Source of the DNA: an uncultured Eubacteriales bacterium
Lineage (GTDB): Bacteria > Bacillota > Clostridia > Oscillospirales > Acutalibacteraceae
Assembly: GCA_910584745.1 (NCBI GenBank)
Contig: CAJUDG010000003.1
Span: 124,001 to 188,000 of the forward strand
Reading direction: 5' to 3'
DNA length: 64,000 bases
In this document: positions 32,741 to 40,604 of the stretch, piece after piece
How positions within the stretch are numbered: position 1 is the stretch's first letter
Layout: each line of letters starts with the position of its first letter
Made by a program: the position numbers and the translations under genes
Notes under the pieces: generated by a model
Told to the model about the DNA's origin: nothing
Seen by the model: only the letters and a program-made list of their open reading frames with translations
Database searches by the model: none

Positions 32741-33412
32741 CTAACCGTACACCCGGCTGGCCGCGTATTTTGAGAATGAGCCTGTGCGGGTCCCCGGGGT
32801 CTGTACGATGTCCCGGATAATAGATGGGAGAAAGCTGTCCCATTTCACCTCAAGCACCGCCGTGTCATTCGGTATGGGTATCGTGGGGCAGCCGGGCTCC
32901 AGAAACTCCCCGCAGGCCGCGCATGTGCGTATGTGATAGTCGATGGTCACCCTCACGTTTCCGGGGGCATATATAAAGGGCTCCCGGGTGTACTGCACTA
33001 TGACCCTGGGCACAAGGCCCCAAAGCGCCATCTTTCTGTGCAGCTCCCGCAAAAGCGGCGGACCACTGCCGTCAAATACCCGATACTCCCCGTGGGCAAG
33101 GGACAGGGCGTCCTCTCGCGTCAGCTCAGTTTGCAGCTTGGCGCATAGGCCGTCCACCTTCAGCTTCTTCTCCAGGAGTATCAGGGACGTGTCGCCGTTA
33201 TAGTATCTCAGCCTGAACTTCTCCCGGCGGCTGACCCCGTTTAGCTTTTCCTTCAGCGCCCTATTGTCTGTGGTGTCAAAATATAGGCTGCTTATTAAAT
33301 ACCTGCCGTCTGGCGCGTGGGGGTCAAGGCCCATCACCGCAGACAATCTCGAGCGCAGCGCCGGTATTTGGCAGGGGCTTATTTCGTGCTTTATCTCGTG
33401 CCGGAAATCCAC
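32741..33412 (-). CDS. VTC4-like polyphosphate polymerase domain protein
   Basis: A 223-residue protein with the VTC/TTM tunnel-fold pattern: FRHEIKHEIS at the start, YLISSLYFDTTDNRALKEKLNGVSRREKFRLRYY (about residues 38-72), LLEKKLKVDGLCAK, and VTIDYHIRT ... AVLEVKWDSFLP. These supply the basic and acidic residues that bind triphosphate and metal in Vtc4, which makes polyphosphate from ATP. Start is GTG 33412 behind AAGGAGGTG. First gene of the VTC-DUF4956-CotH operon; a histidine kinase gene lies just upstream across a terminator. Confidence 0.88.
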   Translation of the reverse strand: MDFRHEIKHEISPCQIPALRSRLSAVMGLDPHAPDGRYLISSLYFDTTDNRALKEKLNGVSRREKFRLRYYNGDTSLILLEKKLKVDGLCAKLQTELTREDALSLAHGEYRVFDGSGPPLLRELHRKMALWGLVPRVIVQYTREPFIYAPGNVRVTIDYHIRTCAACGEFLEPGCPTIPIPNDTAVLEVKWDSFLPSIIRDIVQTPGTRTGSFSKYAASRVYG

Positions 33413-33485
33413 GCTGCTTCACCTCCTTCGTATTCTCTGTGGCAAGATTATACCCGCCCAACCTTAGAGCTGGTTTAGAAAAGGG

Positions 33486-33516
33486 GAAGCGCCCCGTGAA
33501 CTTTACGGGGCGCTTC
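33486..33516 (-). terminator. Terminator of the two-component operon
   Basis: A perfect 12-bp stem (33486-33497 with 33505-33516). Read on the minus strand it is followed by CCCCTTTTC, so it ends the kinase transcript and isolates the polyphosphate polymerase operon, whose own -10-like TATAAT is seen on the minus strand near 33455. Confidence 0.8.
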
Positions 33517-33539
33517 TGTGAAGCTTTTGTGAATACGTT

Positions 33540-34793
33540 CTACTGCCTGAACCGGACCGTAAAGCGCACTATGTCCGGCTGGATATACTTTGCCGAGATA
33601 ACTGCCCGGTTGGCCGCCGCCAGAGAGCGGGCCACAGACAGCCCGATGCCGTAGCCGCCGCTTTTCTGCGTGCGGGCGGAGTCCGCCCTGTAGAAGCGGT
33701 CAAAGAGCTTGTCCGGCGGGACGTCAGGCAGCGCCGGGCAGGTGTTCTCTATGCGGAGCTTTATCCGGCTGTCGGTTTTCATAAGGCTTACGGTGATACT
33801 CCCGCCCTGATCTGCGTACTTTACGCAGTTGTCCAAAAGGATAGAGAGCAGCTTGCGGATCTGTTCCAGGTCCCCGCGGATAACCACGTCTGGCGGGATA
33901 TCCGCCGCAAGCTTTAGGCCCTTGGCCTCCATGGGCTGGGAGAACTCCTCTAGAGAGCGCGCTAAAAGCTTGCTTAGTGAAAGCTCAACAGGCTCTCCCT
34001 GCAGGGCGCCCTCGTCCATTCGGGCCAGCATCAATAGGTCCTTTACAAGTCCGCCAAGCCTTTCTGTCTGCTCACGGATGTTCCGGCTCCACTTGCTCTC
34101 GCCGTTATATAGCTCCAGGGCCTCGGCATTGGACTGGATTATGGCCAGCGGGGTTTTTATCTCGTGGCCGGCATTTGTGACGAACTGCTTTTGGCGCTGG
34201 ATATTTTCGGCGATAGGCCGGATCGCGGCTTTTGACAGTATCATCACAAAGGCCAGCATTATGGCCCAGCAGCAGAGCCCCACTGCGGCCGACAGAACGA
34301 GCACCCGCCAGAAGGAGCCGCTCTCGCCGGTGGTGTCGAGAAACGCCGCCACGGTATCGTGCCTCGGCCCCTCCTTTACAAGATAGCGGAACTGGCCGCG
34401 TTCACCCCGGCCGCCGCCGTTCTCAAGGGCCTCTTGAGCGAGCTCCCGGGCCTGGTATTCGTCCATATTATAGGCACGGCTGACGTCCACGGATACGGGC
34501 TCGTTACCGGCACCAAAGCGCACCAAAAAGAAGCCGCCGGATATAAAAGCGCCGTAGTCCTCCCTGGGGCCGTCTGGCGCGCCGAAGGGGAAGGGCCTGC
34601 CAGGGCGCTTATCCATGGGCGGCAGGCCGCCCGGATCGCCGCCGGTGTCGCAGAGAAGCTCCAAGGTGCGGTCCATGCGCTGGCTTATCAGCATGAGGTT
34701 CGCGGTATTTATGGCCCCCAGCAGCAGGAGTATCAATCCAGTGATAGCTGTCATGGCGGCGGCAACGAATCTGCGTTGTAATGACTTAACCAT
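33540..34793 (-). CDS. Sensor histidine kinase
   Basis: A 417-residue membrane sensor. A first span (about residues 9-31), an external region of about 120 residues rich in Gly/Arg/Pro, a second span (about 158-182), then the H box NAGHEIKTPLAII, N box LLDNCVKYAD and G boxes (GGYGIGLSVARSL). There is no clear HAMP domain. Start at ATG 34793, which overlaps the end of the response regulator gene (GGAGGAG upstream), hence coupled. It likely controls envelope functions; the neighbouring VTC-DUF4956-CotH operon is the obvious candidate target but that is inference. Confidence 0.9.
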   Translation of the reverse strand: MVKSLQRRFVAAAMTAITGLILLLLGAINTANLMLISQRMDRTLELLCDTGGDPGGLPPMDKRPGRPFPFGAPDGPREDYGAFISGGFFLVRFGAGNEPVSVDVSRAYNMDEYQARELAQEALENGGGRGERGQFRYLVKEGPRHDTVAAFLDTTGESGSFWRVLVLSAAVGLCCWAIMLAFVMILSKAAIRPIAENIQRQKQFVTNAGHEIKTPLAIIQSNAEALELYNGESKWSRNIREQTERLGGLVKDLLMLARMDEGALQGEPVELSLSKLLARSLEEFSQPMEAKGLKLAADIPPDVVIRGDLEQIRKLLSILLDNCVKYADQGGSITVSLMKTDSRIKLRIENTCPALPDVPPDKLFDRFYRADSARTQKSGGYGIGLSVARSLAAANRAVISAKYIQPDIVRFTVRFRQ

Positions 34794-35463
34794 GTATCTC
34801 CTCCAGGGTATACCCCACATTGCGCCGGGCGGCGATGGTGATACCGGCCTTTAAGGCCGAGAGCCGCTTGCGAAGATAGGATATATACACCCATACGACC
34901 CCCAGCTCCGCCTCGGTGTCATAGCCCCAGACCCTGCACAGTATATCCTCGGTGGAGAGGTATATGCCCCGGTTCAGCATCAGGAGCTCCATCAGCTGGT
35001 ACTCGAGCCTTGGCAGCACAAAGGACTGGCCGTTGCAGGATAGCTCATAGCTTTTCTGGTCAAGTGTGACGTTCCCGCAGCGGAGCAGGTTGGGCGTATA
35101 CTCCTCCCGCCGCCGGAGCAGGGCCCGCACCCGGGCCAAAAGCAGTTCCATGGGGAAGGGCTTTGGGAGATAGTCGTCCGCGCCCAGGTCCAGCCCCTGC
35201 ACCTGGTCCTCTATTTCGGCCTTGGCAGTAAGCAGCAGCACAGGCGTGCGGCACCCGGCGCTTCTAAGCCGCCGCAGCACTTCCAAGCCGCTGAGCCCGG
35301 GCATCATTATGTCCAGGATGATTCCATCATACTGCCCATTAAGGGCATAGTCCAGGGCGGTCTCTCCGTCGTAAACGGGGTCCACGCTGTATTTATGGTA
35401 GGTCAGGATATCCACCACGGCCTCGGACATGGCGGGCTCATCCTCGGCGTATAAGAGCTTCAT
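34786..35463 (-). CDS. OmpR-family response regulator
   Basis: A 225-residue regulator with an N-terminal receiver: acidic pair in LLYAEDEPAMSEA, phosphoacceptor Asp in IILDIMMPGLSG (near residue 51) and Lys in DYLPKPF. The C-terminal winged helix has LPRLEYQLMELLMLNRGIYLSTEDILCRVWGYD and VWVYISYLRKRLS. ATG 35463 is preferred because GAGGTGA lies 6 nt upstream. Co-operonic with the kinase; divergent from tgt. An inverted repeat at 35540-35558 in the shared upstream region might be its site. Confidence 0.93.
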   Translation of the reverse strand: MKLLYAEDEPAMSEAVVDILTYHKYSVDPVYDGETALDYALNGQYDGIILDIMMPGLSGLEVLRRLRSAGCRTPVLLLTAKAEIEDQVQGLDLGADDYLPKPFPMELLLARVRALLRRREEYTPNLLRCGNVTLDQKSYELSCNGQSFVLPRLEYQLMELLMLNRGIYLSTEDILCRVWGYDTEAELGVVWVYISYLRKRLSALKAGITIAARRNVGYTLEEIHG

Positions 35464-35539
35464 ATTTATCACCTCACGCTGTATTATAGGGCCAAAAGCT
35501 TAGTTTTACCTTAATAATTCTACCAGAATTTGGGGCTTA

Positions 35540-35581
35540 TTTCAACAAACGGTTGAAATGTTCCCGGATAACGTGTATAAT
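35540..35581 (+). promoter_or_regulatory. tgt promoter overlapped by an inverted repeat
   Basis: TTGAAA (35553-35558), 17 bp, TATAAT (35576-35581). TTTCAAC (35540-35546) and GTTGAAA (35552-35558) form a perfect 7-bp inverted repeat with a 5-bp centre whose right arm is the -35 box itself. Confidence 0.75.
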
Positions 35582-35610
35582 AGCCAAAGAAAAAACAGAT
35601 GGAGGTTTTC

Positions 35611-36741
35611 ATGTACCGACTGATAAAAACTGAGGGCTCCGCCCGCCGGGGAGAGCTTGTTACCGTACACGGCACGGTGCAGACCCCGGGCTTTATGAAC
35701 GTCGCTACCGCCGGAGCAATAAAGGGTGCGGTTTCCGCCTTTGACCTTAAAAAGCTTGGCTGCCAGGTGCAGCTGTGCAATACCTACCACCTGCACCTGC
35801 GCCCGGGGGATGAGACTGTGAAGAAGCTTGGCGGTATACGCAGGTTTACCGGCTGGGACGGCCCGGTGCTCACCGACAGCGGGGGCTTCCAGGTATTCTC
35901 CCTGGCAAAGCTGCGGGATATCAGGGAGGAGGGGGTTACTTTCTCCTCCCACATAGACGGGCATAAGATTTTCATGGGCCCGGAGGAGAGTATGCGCATC
36001 CAGTCGAACCTGGGCTCCACCATAGCCATGGCCTTTGACGAGTGCGTGGAGAACCCCGCCGAATACGGCTACGCGAAGATGTCCTGCGCCAGGACCACCC
36101 GCTGGCTTGAAAGGTGCAAGGCTGAGATGAAAAGGCTCAACTCTCTTGAGGACACGCTGAACCCAAAACAGATGCTTTTTGGCATAAACCAGGGCTGCAC
36201 CTATCACGACCTGCGCGTAGGGCATATGAAGCGGATAGCGGAAATGGCCCTGGACGGCTACGGTATCGGTGGCCTAGCGGTGGGGGAGACCGCCGGGGAG
36301 ATGTACTCGGTCATCGAGGCCATAGAGCCCTATATGCCAAAGGACAAGATACGCTATCTTATGGGCGTGGGCACCCCAGCGAATATCCTGGAGGCCGTGC
36401 GCCGTGGGGTGGATCTGTTCGACTGCGTCATGCCGACGAGAAACGCCCGGCATGGGCACGCTTTTACCATGGAAGGCTGCCGGAATATGTTAAACGCCAA
36501 GTATACCCTGGACGAGGCCCCCCTGGACGAGGCCTGTGGCTGTCCGGTCTGCCAGAGGTTCACGCGGGCCTATATCCACCACCTTTTCAAGGCCGGGGAG
36601 ATGCTTGCCATGCGCCTGACGGTCATGCACAACCTGTTCTTCTATAATAGCCTGCTGGAAAAGGTGCGGAATGCCCTGGACGAAGGCCGCTTCGGGGAGT
36701 TTTACAGCGGGCATATCGAAGCTCTCAGCCGGAGAATATAA
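35611..36741 (+). CDS. tgt: tRNA-guanine transglycosylase
   Basis: A 376-residue TIM-barrel enzyme that swaps guanine at tRNA position 34 for the queuine precursor. Catalytic Asp in LTDSGGFQVFSL and the nucleophile region DCVMPTRNARHG are clear, and the zinc site is CGCPVCQRFTRAYIHHL near residue 305. The ATG at 35611 is used because GGAGGT sits directly ahead; an ATG at 35599 overlaps that site. Queuosine synthesis genes are not in the window. yajC follows with its own promoter, an arrangement conserved in many bacteria (tgt-yajC). Confidence 0.97.
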   Translation: MYRLIKTEGSARRGELVTVHGTVQTPGFMNVATAGAIKGAVSAFDLKKLGCQVQLCNTYHLHLRPGDETVKKLGGIRRFTGWDGPVLTDSGGFQVFSLAKLRDIREEGVTFSSHIDGHKIFMGPEESMRIQSNLGSTIAMAFDECVENPAEYGYAKMSCARTTRWLERCKAEMKRLNSLEDTLNPKQMLFGINQGCTYHDLRVGHMKRIAEMALDGYGIGGLAVGETAGEMYSVIEAIEPYMPKDKIRYLMGVGTPANILEAVRRGVDLFDCVMPTRNARHGHAFTMEGCRNMLNAKYTLDEAPLDEACGCPVCQRFTRAYIHHLFKAGEMLAMRLTVMHNLFFYNSLLEKVRNALDEGRFGEFYSGHIEALSRRI

Positions 36742-36759
36742 AATCCTGAAAATAAAAGC

Positions 36760-36788
36760 TTGCAACTTCGGGGGTTTCCTGATATAAT
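36760..36788 (+). promoter_or_regulatory. Promoter of yajC
   Basis: TTGCAA (36760-36765), 17 bp, TATAAT (36783-36788). Confidence 0.8.
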
Positions 36789-36824
36789 CAATAGTAATCA
36801 TTGGAAGGGATGTGTTCATAAGAG

Positions 36825-37157
36825 ATGTACGATTTTGGATTGTTAAGTACCGAACAGGCCCAGGGCGGCGGAATGAGCCTTATCATAATGCTTTTGGTAT
36901 ACGGCCTGTTCTTCGCGGCGCTGTACTTTATCTTCTTCAGGCCCCAGAACAAGAAGAAGAAGAAGGAGGCTGAGATGCGCAAGAACGCCCAGGTGGGCGA
37001 TGAGATAACCACCATCGGCGGCATCTGCGGGCGAATTGTGGCGGTGAAGGAGGAGTCGGAGTCGGTCATCATAGAGACTGGCAGCGACAAATCTAAGCTT
37101 CGGGTAAAGCGCTGGGCTATCGGCAGCGTTGACACCGTGCACGAGGATGATGCCTGA
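36825..37157 (+). CDS. yajC: Preprotein translocase subunit YajC
   Basis: A 110-residue single-span partner of SecDF. The helix IIMLLVYGLFFAALYFIFF (about residues 19-37) is followed by RPQNKKKKKEAEMRKNAQVGDEITTIGGICGRIVAVKEES, which is the YajC signature. The Shine-Dalgarno is weak (AAGAG). SecD/SecF genes are not adjacent. A very long hairpin lies between it and the next gene. Confidence 0.95.
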   Translation: MYDFGLLSTEQAQGGGMSLIIMLLVYGLFFAALYFIFFRPQNKKKKKEAEMRKNAQVGDEITTIGGICGRIVAVKEESESVIIETGSDKSKLRVKRWAIGSVDTVHEDDA

Positions 37158-37180
37158 TACTGGGAAAAACTCAAGAATAG

Positions 37181-37266
37181 AAAGGCCTTGCGGCTCATAT
37201 AGTATGTATATAGTAAACACAGAGAAGTGTTTGCTATATACATACTAAAAGCTGTGAGGTCTTTTT
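37181..37266 (+). promoter_or_regulatory. Very long hairpin covering the translation start region of the next gene
   Basis: An inner 21-bp stem (37200-37220 with 37227-37247, one G-U pair, AGAGAA loop) sits on an outer 15-bp stem (AAAGGCCTTGCGGCT at 37181-37195 with AGCTGTGAGGTCTTT at 37250-37264, using G-U pairs). The inner arms are AT-rich in a GC-rich region. The outer 3' arm contains the GAGGT ribosome site (37256-37260) of the ATG at 37270 and ends in TTTTT, so the element could act as a terminator or mask translation. Confidence 0.75.
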
Positions 37267-37269
37267 GTT

Positions 37270-37647
37270 ATGAAATGGATAAGAGCCCTGACACTTTCCG
37301 CCGCCGTTACCGCCGTGGCAAGCCTTGGGCTGCTGTCGGCCGTGGCTTTTTTCGTCTGCCGCTCGGAGCCCCTGCCAAGGGGGTCCGTCATGATCATCAC
37401 CACCATTGCTGCCTGCGCGGCGGTATTCCTGGGGGGCTTTCTGTCCACGCTGTCCGTGCGTGAAAAGGGGCTGCTGCTGGGGCTTGGGGCCGGAGCGGTA
37501 TTTCTCGTCTGCGCGGGGCTTGTATCTGTGCTCGTATTCCAGATAGAGCTGGGCCCGGCAAGCGCGGGCAAGATCGCCGCGATACTCATAAGCGGGGCCA
37601 TTGGCGGTGTGCTGGGCGCAAACCGCAAGAGTAAGGTGAAGTTTTGA
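37270..37647 (+). CDS. TIGR04086 family membrane protein
   Basis: A 125-residue protein with four hydrophobic spans (about 7-28, 41-60, 68-90 and 101-117) and short loops, ending with a basic NRKSKVKF. Such proteins commonly follow yajC in Firmicutes and are of unknown function. Its ribosome site GAGGT is inside the hairpin at 37181-37266, so expression may be conditional. Confidence 0.75.
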   Translation: MKWIRALTLSAAVTAVASLGLLSAVAFFVCRSEPLPRGSVMIITTIAACAAVFLGGFLSTLSVREKGLLLGLGAGAVFLVCAGLVSVLVFQIELGPASAGKIAAILISGAIGGVLGANRKSKVKF

Positions 37648-37672
37648 AATCGGCATGATAGGGCTTACAATA

Positions 37673-37691
37673 CTGTAACCGCGGGTTACAG
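37673..37691. promoter_or_regulatory. Inverted repeat upstream of the DUF4349 promoter
   Basis: CTGTAACC (37673-37680) and GGTTACAG (37684-37691) are perfect 8-bp arms with a GCG centre, ending 14 bp before the -35 box. No T-run follows. The position suits an activator or repressor site. Confidence 0.5.
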
Positions 37692-37705
37692 CTGTGAGAT
37701 ACCCA

Positions 37706-37734
37706 TTGAAATTCATATCGTCTCCTGATATAAT
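37706..37734 (+). promoter_or_regulatory. Promoter of the DUF4349 lipoprotein gene
   Basis: TTGAAA (37706-37711), 17 bp, TATAAT (37729-37734). Confidence 0.8.
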
Positions 37735-37770
37735 ATAATAAAATATATGAACGGAACAGGAGGTCGGGAT

Positions 37771-38748
37771 ATGAATCGCACTCTAAAGAACGCTTTGGTT
37801 TTAAGCCTTGCTCTGCTGCTCCTCTTCAGCTTTGGGGCCTGCGGCGGCAGCGGCGGGGACACGTACAAGGGCGAATCAGCCAGCAGCTCTGCCTCCCAGA
37901 GCGGGAACCAGTCGGCAGATATAGATATGCCGGAGTCAGAGGCCGGCTTCGACGGAGAGGCAGAGACCGGCGGTATAGAGACGGTCCGCCCACAGGACCG
38001 TAAGCTTATAACCACAGTGAACATCCAGGCGGAGACCAGGGATTATGACGGATTCATGTCCTGGCTGGAGACCCGTGTGGCCGGGGCCGGCGGGTATGTC
38101 GAAACCTCTGATATGTACGCCTATAACGAACGCGAGCGCAGCTGCGACCTTACCCTGCGCGTCCCCGCGGACAAGCTCAACGGCCTTTTGCAGGAGATGG
38201 GGGAGAGCTGCAATATTTTACAGCGCTCGGTGACCGAGGAGGACGTGACCCTGAACTATGTGGACGCTGAGAGCTACCGCGATGCGCTGCTGGTGGAGCA
38301 GGAGCGCCTGATGGAGCTCCTGGAGAAGGCTGACAACTTGACAGACATCATGAGCATCGAGGACAGGCTGACCACCGTGCGGTATCAGCTGCAAAACTAC
38401 GAATCCACTTTGCGGGTATACGACAACCAGATAAATTACAGCACAGTGCATCTCTCCATCCATGAGGTGGGCGAGCTCACGGAGCCCGAGCCCGAGAGCT
38501 GGGGCAGCAGGGCCATACAAGGCATGAAGGAAAATGCCAGGAGTATCGGCAGATTCTTCCAGGAACTGGGGCTGTTTATAGTTACCCATATACCAACGCT
38601 TTTACTGCTGGGGGTTGTCGCTTTGATAATCCTGCTGGCCACAGCCAGACATCGTCGCGAAGCCAGGGTCCGCAGAAAGCAGCAGAAGGAGCTGATACAG
38701 GCCATGCGCGAGCAGAAGGGGGCAGAGAGCCAGAAGCCGGAGGAATGA
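37771..38748 (+). CDS. DUF4349 domain lipoprotein
   Basis: A 325-residue predicted lipoprotein: basic start, hydrophobic core and a lipobox-like LFSFGAC with Cys near residue 28, then a Ser/Gly-rich linker. The DUF4349 domain (about 80-255) has TTVNIQAETRDYDGFMSWLETRV and a coiled-coil-like LVEQERLMELLEKADNLTDIMSIEDRLTTVRYQLQNYES. A membrane span (about 277-300) and a basic cytoplasmic tail follow. AGGAGGTC precedes ATG 37771. Function is unknown; homologues are often linked to envelope stress genes. Confidence 0.85.
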   Translation: MNRTLKNALVLSLALLLLFSFGACGGSGGDTYKGESASSSASQSGNQSADIDMPESEAGFDGEAETGGIETVRPQDRKLITTVNIQAETRDYDGFMSWLETRVAGAGGYVETSDMYAYNERERSCDLTLRVPADKLNGLLQEMGESCNILQRSVTEEDVTLNYVDAESYRDALLVEQERLMELLEKADNLTDIMSIEDRLTTVRYQLQNYESTLRVYDNQINYSTVHLSIHEVGELTEPEPESWGSRAIQGMKENARSIGRFFQELGLFIVTHIPTLLLLGVVALIILLATARHRREARVRRKQQKELIQAMREQKGAESQKPEE

Positions 38749-38789
38749 ACTATGCCTTTGGGGCATAAGAACCTATACGTCGTAGGCAT

Positions 38790-38818
38790 TTGCATTTTTT
38801 GAAAAAGTATAGTATAAT
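38790..38818 (+). promoter_or_regulatory. Promoter of the DUF3737 gene
   Basis: TTGCAT (38790-38795), 17 bp, TATAAT (38813-38818). Confidence 0.78.
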
Positions 38819-38869
38819 GGTATACATTCAAGAGCTTGACTTATTTTACGACGTAAAGGAGCATGGAAC

Positions 38870-39718
38870 ATGACAGTAATAGAGAATAAGACCTTTGACG
38901 AGGAGCGTGCCCTGTACGGAAGCGCCGGGCTTATGGTAAAGAACTGCCGCTTTGACGGGCCCGCAGACGGTGAGAGCGCTTTCAAGGAGTGCAGGGACGT
39001 CAGGGCCCAGGACTGCTTTTTCAATCTGCGCTACCCATTTTGGCACGACGATGGGGCGGTTATTGACAACTGCGAGATGACCGAGCTCTGCCGTGCCGCC
39101 CTCTGGTACTCCCATCATGTGGAGATAACCGAAAGCAGGCTTCACGGGATCAAGGCTCTCAGGGAGTGCGGGGACATTAAGATGCGTGACTGCCATATCG
39201 TCTCGCCGGAATTCGGCTGGTCCGTGCATGGTCTTGAGATGAGGGATTGCCACGCAGAGAGCGAGTATTTTATGATGCGCTCTGATAAACTGAATTTTGA
39301 CAATGTGACGCTGAAGGGTAAGTATTCCTTCCAGTACATTGAAGATTCTGTGTTCGATAACTGTAATTTTGACACCAAGGACGCTTTCTGGCACGCAAAG
39401 AATGTCACTGTGCGCAACAGCACGGTGAAAGGTGAGTACCTTGCTTGGTACTGTGAAGACGTCACCTTTGAGAACTGCAGGATAATCGGCACCCAGCCAC
39501 TTTGCTACTGCAAGGGCTTGAAGCTTATTGACTGCGAGATGATCGACACGGACCTCAGCTTCGAGCGTTCAGAGGTGGAAGCCACACTGACCGCGCCTAT
39601 TGTCAGCATCAAGAATCCGCTTTCCGGCCATATCTATGTGCCCTGCGCAGGAGAGATCATCCGGGACGATATGAACTCAAGAGGAGAGGTCATAATTACA
39701 AAATGCCGCTGCGCATGA
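38870..39718 (+). CDS. DUF3737 family protein
   Basis: A 282-residue protein made of short repeated beta-helix-like turns: units such as VKNCRFDG, IDNCEMTE, MRDCHIVS, FDNCNFDT, VRNSTVKG and FENCRIIG recur every 20-25 residues, each with a Cys-containing 'D/N-C' step. This is the DUF3737 right-handed-helix pattern. No signal peptide, so it is cytoplasmic. Function unknown. AAAGGAG precedes ATG 38870. It has its own promoter and terminator. Confidence 0.88.
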   Translation: MTVIENKTFDEERALYGSAGLMVKNCRFDGPADGESAFKECRDVRAQDCFFNLRYPFWHDDGAVIDNCEMTELCRAALWYSHHVEITESRLHGIKALRECGDIKMRDCHIVSPEFGWSVHGLEMRDCHAESEYFMMRSDKLNFDNVTLKGKYSFQYIEDSVFDNCNFDTKDAFWHAKNVTVRNSTVKGEYLAWYCEDVTFENCRIIGTQPLCYCKGLKLIDCEMIDTDLSFERSEVEATLTAPIVSIKNPLSGHIYVPCAGEIIRDDMNSRGEVIITKCRCA

Positions 39719-39768
39719 ATGACCGTGCGTAAATGCGCCATATAAAGAGTATATCACATATAAAACAG

Positions 39769-39801
39769 GAAAAACTACCGGTAAATTATCGGTAGTTTTT
39801 C
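39769..39801 (+). terminator. Terminator after DUF3737
   Basis: A perfect 12-bp stem (GAAAAACTACCG at 39769-39780, CGGTAGTTTTTC at 39790-39801) with a 9-nt loop and built-in A and T tracts, so it works in both directions. Confidence 0.88.
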
Positions 39802-39818
39802 CGGCAAGAGCGTGAGAT

Positions 39819-40550
39819 ATGGAGACTTCGTTTTTTTGGGAGACTGAGTATACTATGCCGCCTGACGCCCCGGGCTTTTCCCATTTTTGCCCGGGGCATC
39901 TCATTTGGCTGGGGGCAGCTTTGGCCCTGTGCGCAGCGTTATGGGTATTATACAGCGAATGGGGCGAGGGCCAAAGACGGCTCTGCCTCAGGACGCTGGC
40001 GGTGCTGCTGGTATGCGATGAACTGTTCAAATACGGCATAGCCATTCATAGCGGGGAGTTTCGGCCGTCGTTTCTCCCGCTGCACCTTTGCAGTATAAAT
40101 ATCTTCCTTATCGCCGCCGACGCCATACGCCCAAACCAGCGGCTTCGGGAGGTGCTGTATGCTGTCTGCCTGCCCGGGGCTTTTTTCGCTCTGTTGTTCC
40201 CGGGCTGGAATTACCTGCCCCTTTGGAACGCCCTCTGCATACACAGCTTCACGGCCCATATCCTCCTGTTTTTGTACCCGCTGCTGCTGATATCCGGCGG
40301 CTTCCGGCCCGATATCCGCCGGTTTGCCGGGACCATTCCGGTGGCGCTGGCGGTAGTGGGGCTGGTATACTGCTTCAACCGGGTCTTCGGCACCAACTTT
40401 ATGTTTCTCTCAAGGGCGGGGGATGGCAATCCCTTAAGCTGGTTCGAGAGCCTTTTGGGCAGCCCGGGGTATCTTCTGGGCATACCTGTGATAGCGGCGA
40501 TATGCTGGGGGCTGCTGTATGGTGTTCCGACCCTGAGAAAAATAGCTTGA
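39819..40550 (+). CDS. YwaF/TIGR02206 family membrane protein
   Basis: A 243-residue protein with about six membrane spans. The family pattern is seen in FSHFCPGHLIWLGAAL at the start, FLPLHLCSINIFLIA in the middle and GWNYLPLWNALCIHSFTAHILLFLYPLLLI later. YwaF-type proteins are of unknown role. Start at ATG 39819 has a poor ribosome site; ATG 39855 has GGGAG upstream but would remove the conserved N-terminus. The promoter of the next unit overlaps its stop codon. Confidence 0.8.
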   Translation: METSFFWETEYTMPPDAPGFSHFCPGHLIWLGAALALCAALWVLYSEWGEGQRRLCLRTLAVLLVCDELFKYGIAIHSGEFRPSFLPLHLCSINIFLIAADAIRPNQRLREVLYAVCLPGAFFALLFPGWNYLPLWNALCIHSFTAHILLFLYPLLLISGGFRPDIRRFAGTIPVALAVVGLVYCFNRVFGTNFMFLSRAGDGNPLSWFESLLGSPGYLLGIPVIAAICWGLLYGVPTLRKIA

Positions 40551-40575
40551 CAGAGGCGAGCGGCTGTGCTATAAT
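40547..40575 (+). promoter_or_regulatory. Promoter of the attenuated methyltransferase unit
   Basis: TTGACA (40547-40552), 17 bp, TATAAT (40570-40575), a near-consensus promoter. It predicts a leader of about 215 nt before the methyltransferase start. Confidence 0.88.
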
Positions 40576-40604
40576 GCAGAAAACCAACATCAGGAGCGAT
40601 TCCC

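Noticed and set aside
38776..38855. TACGTCGTA and TACGACGTA around the DUF3737 promoter as a looped operator
   Set aside because: Only 9 bp and 62 bp apart; in a GC-rich window this can arise by chance and nothing else supports it.
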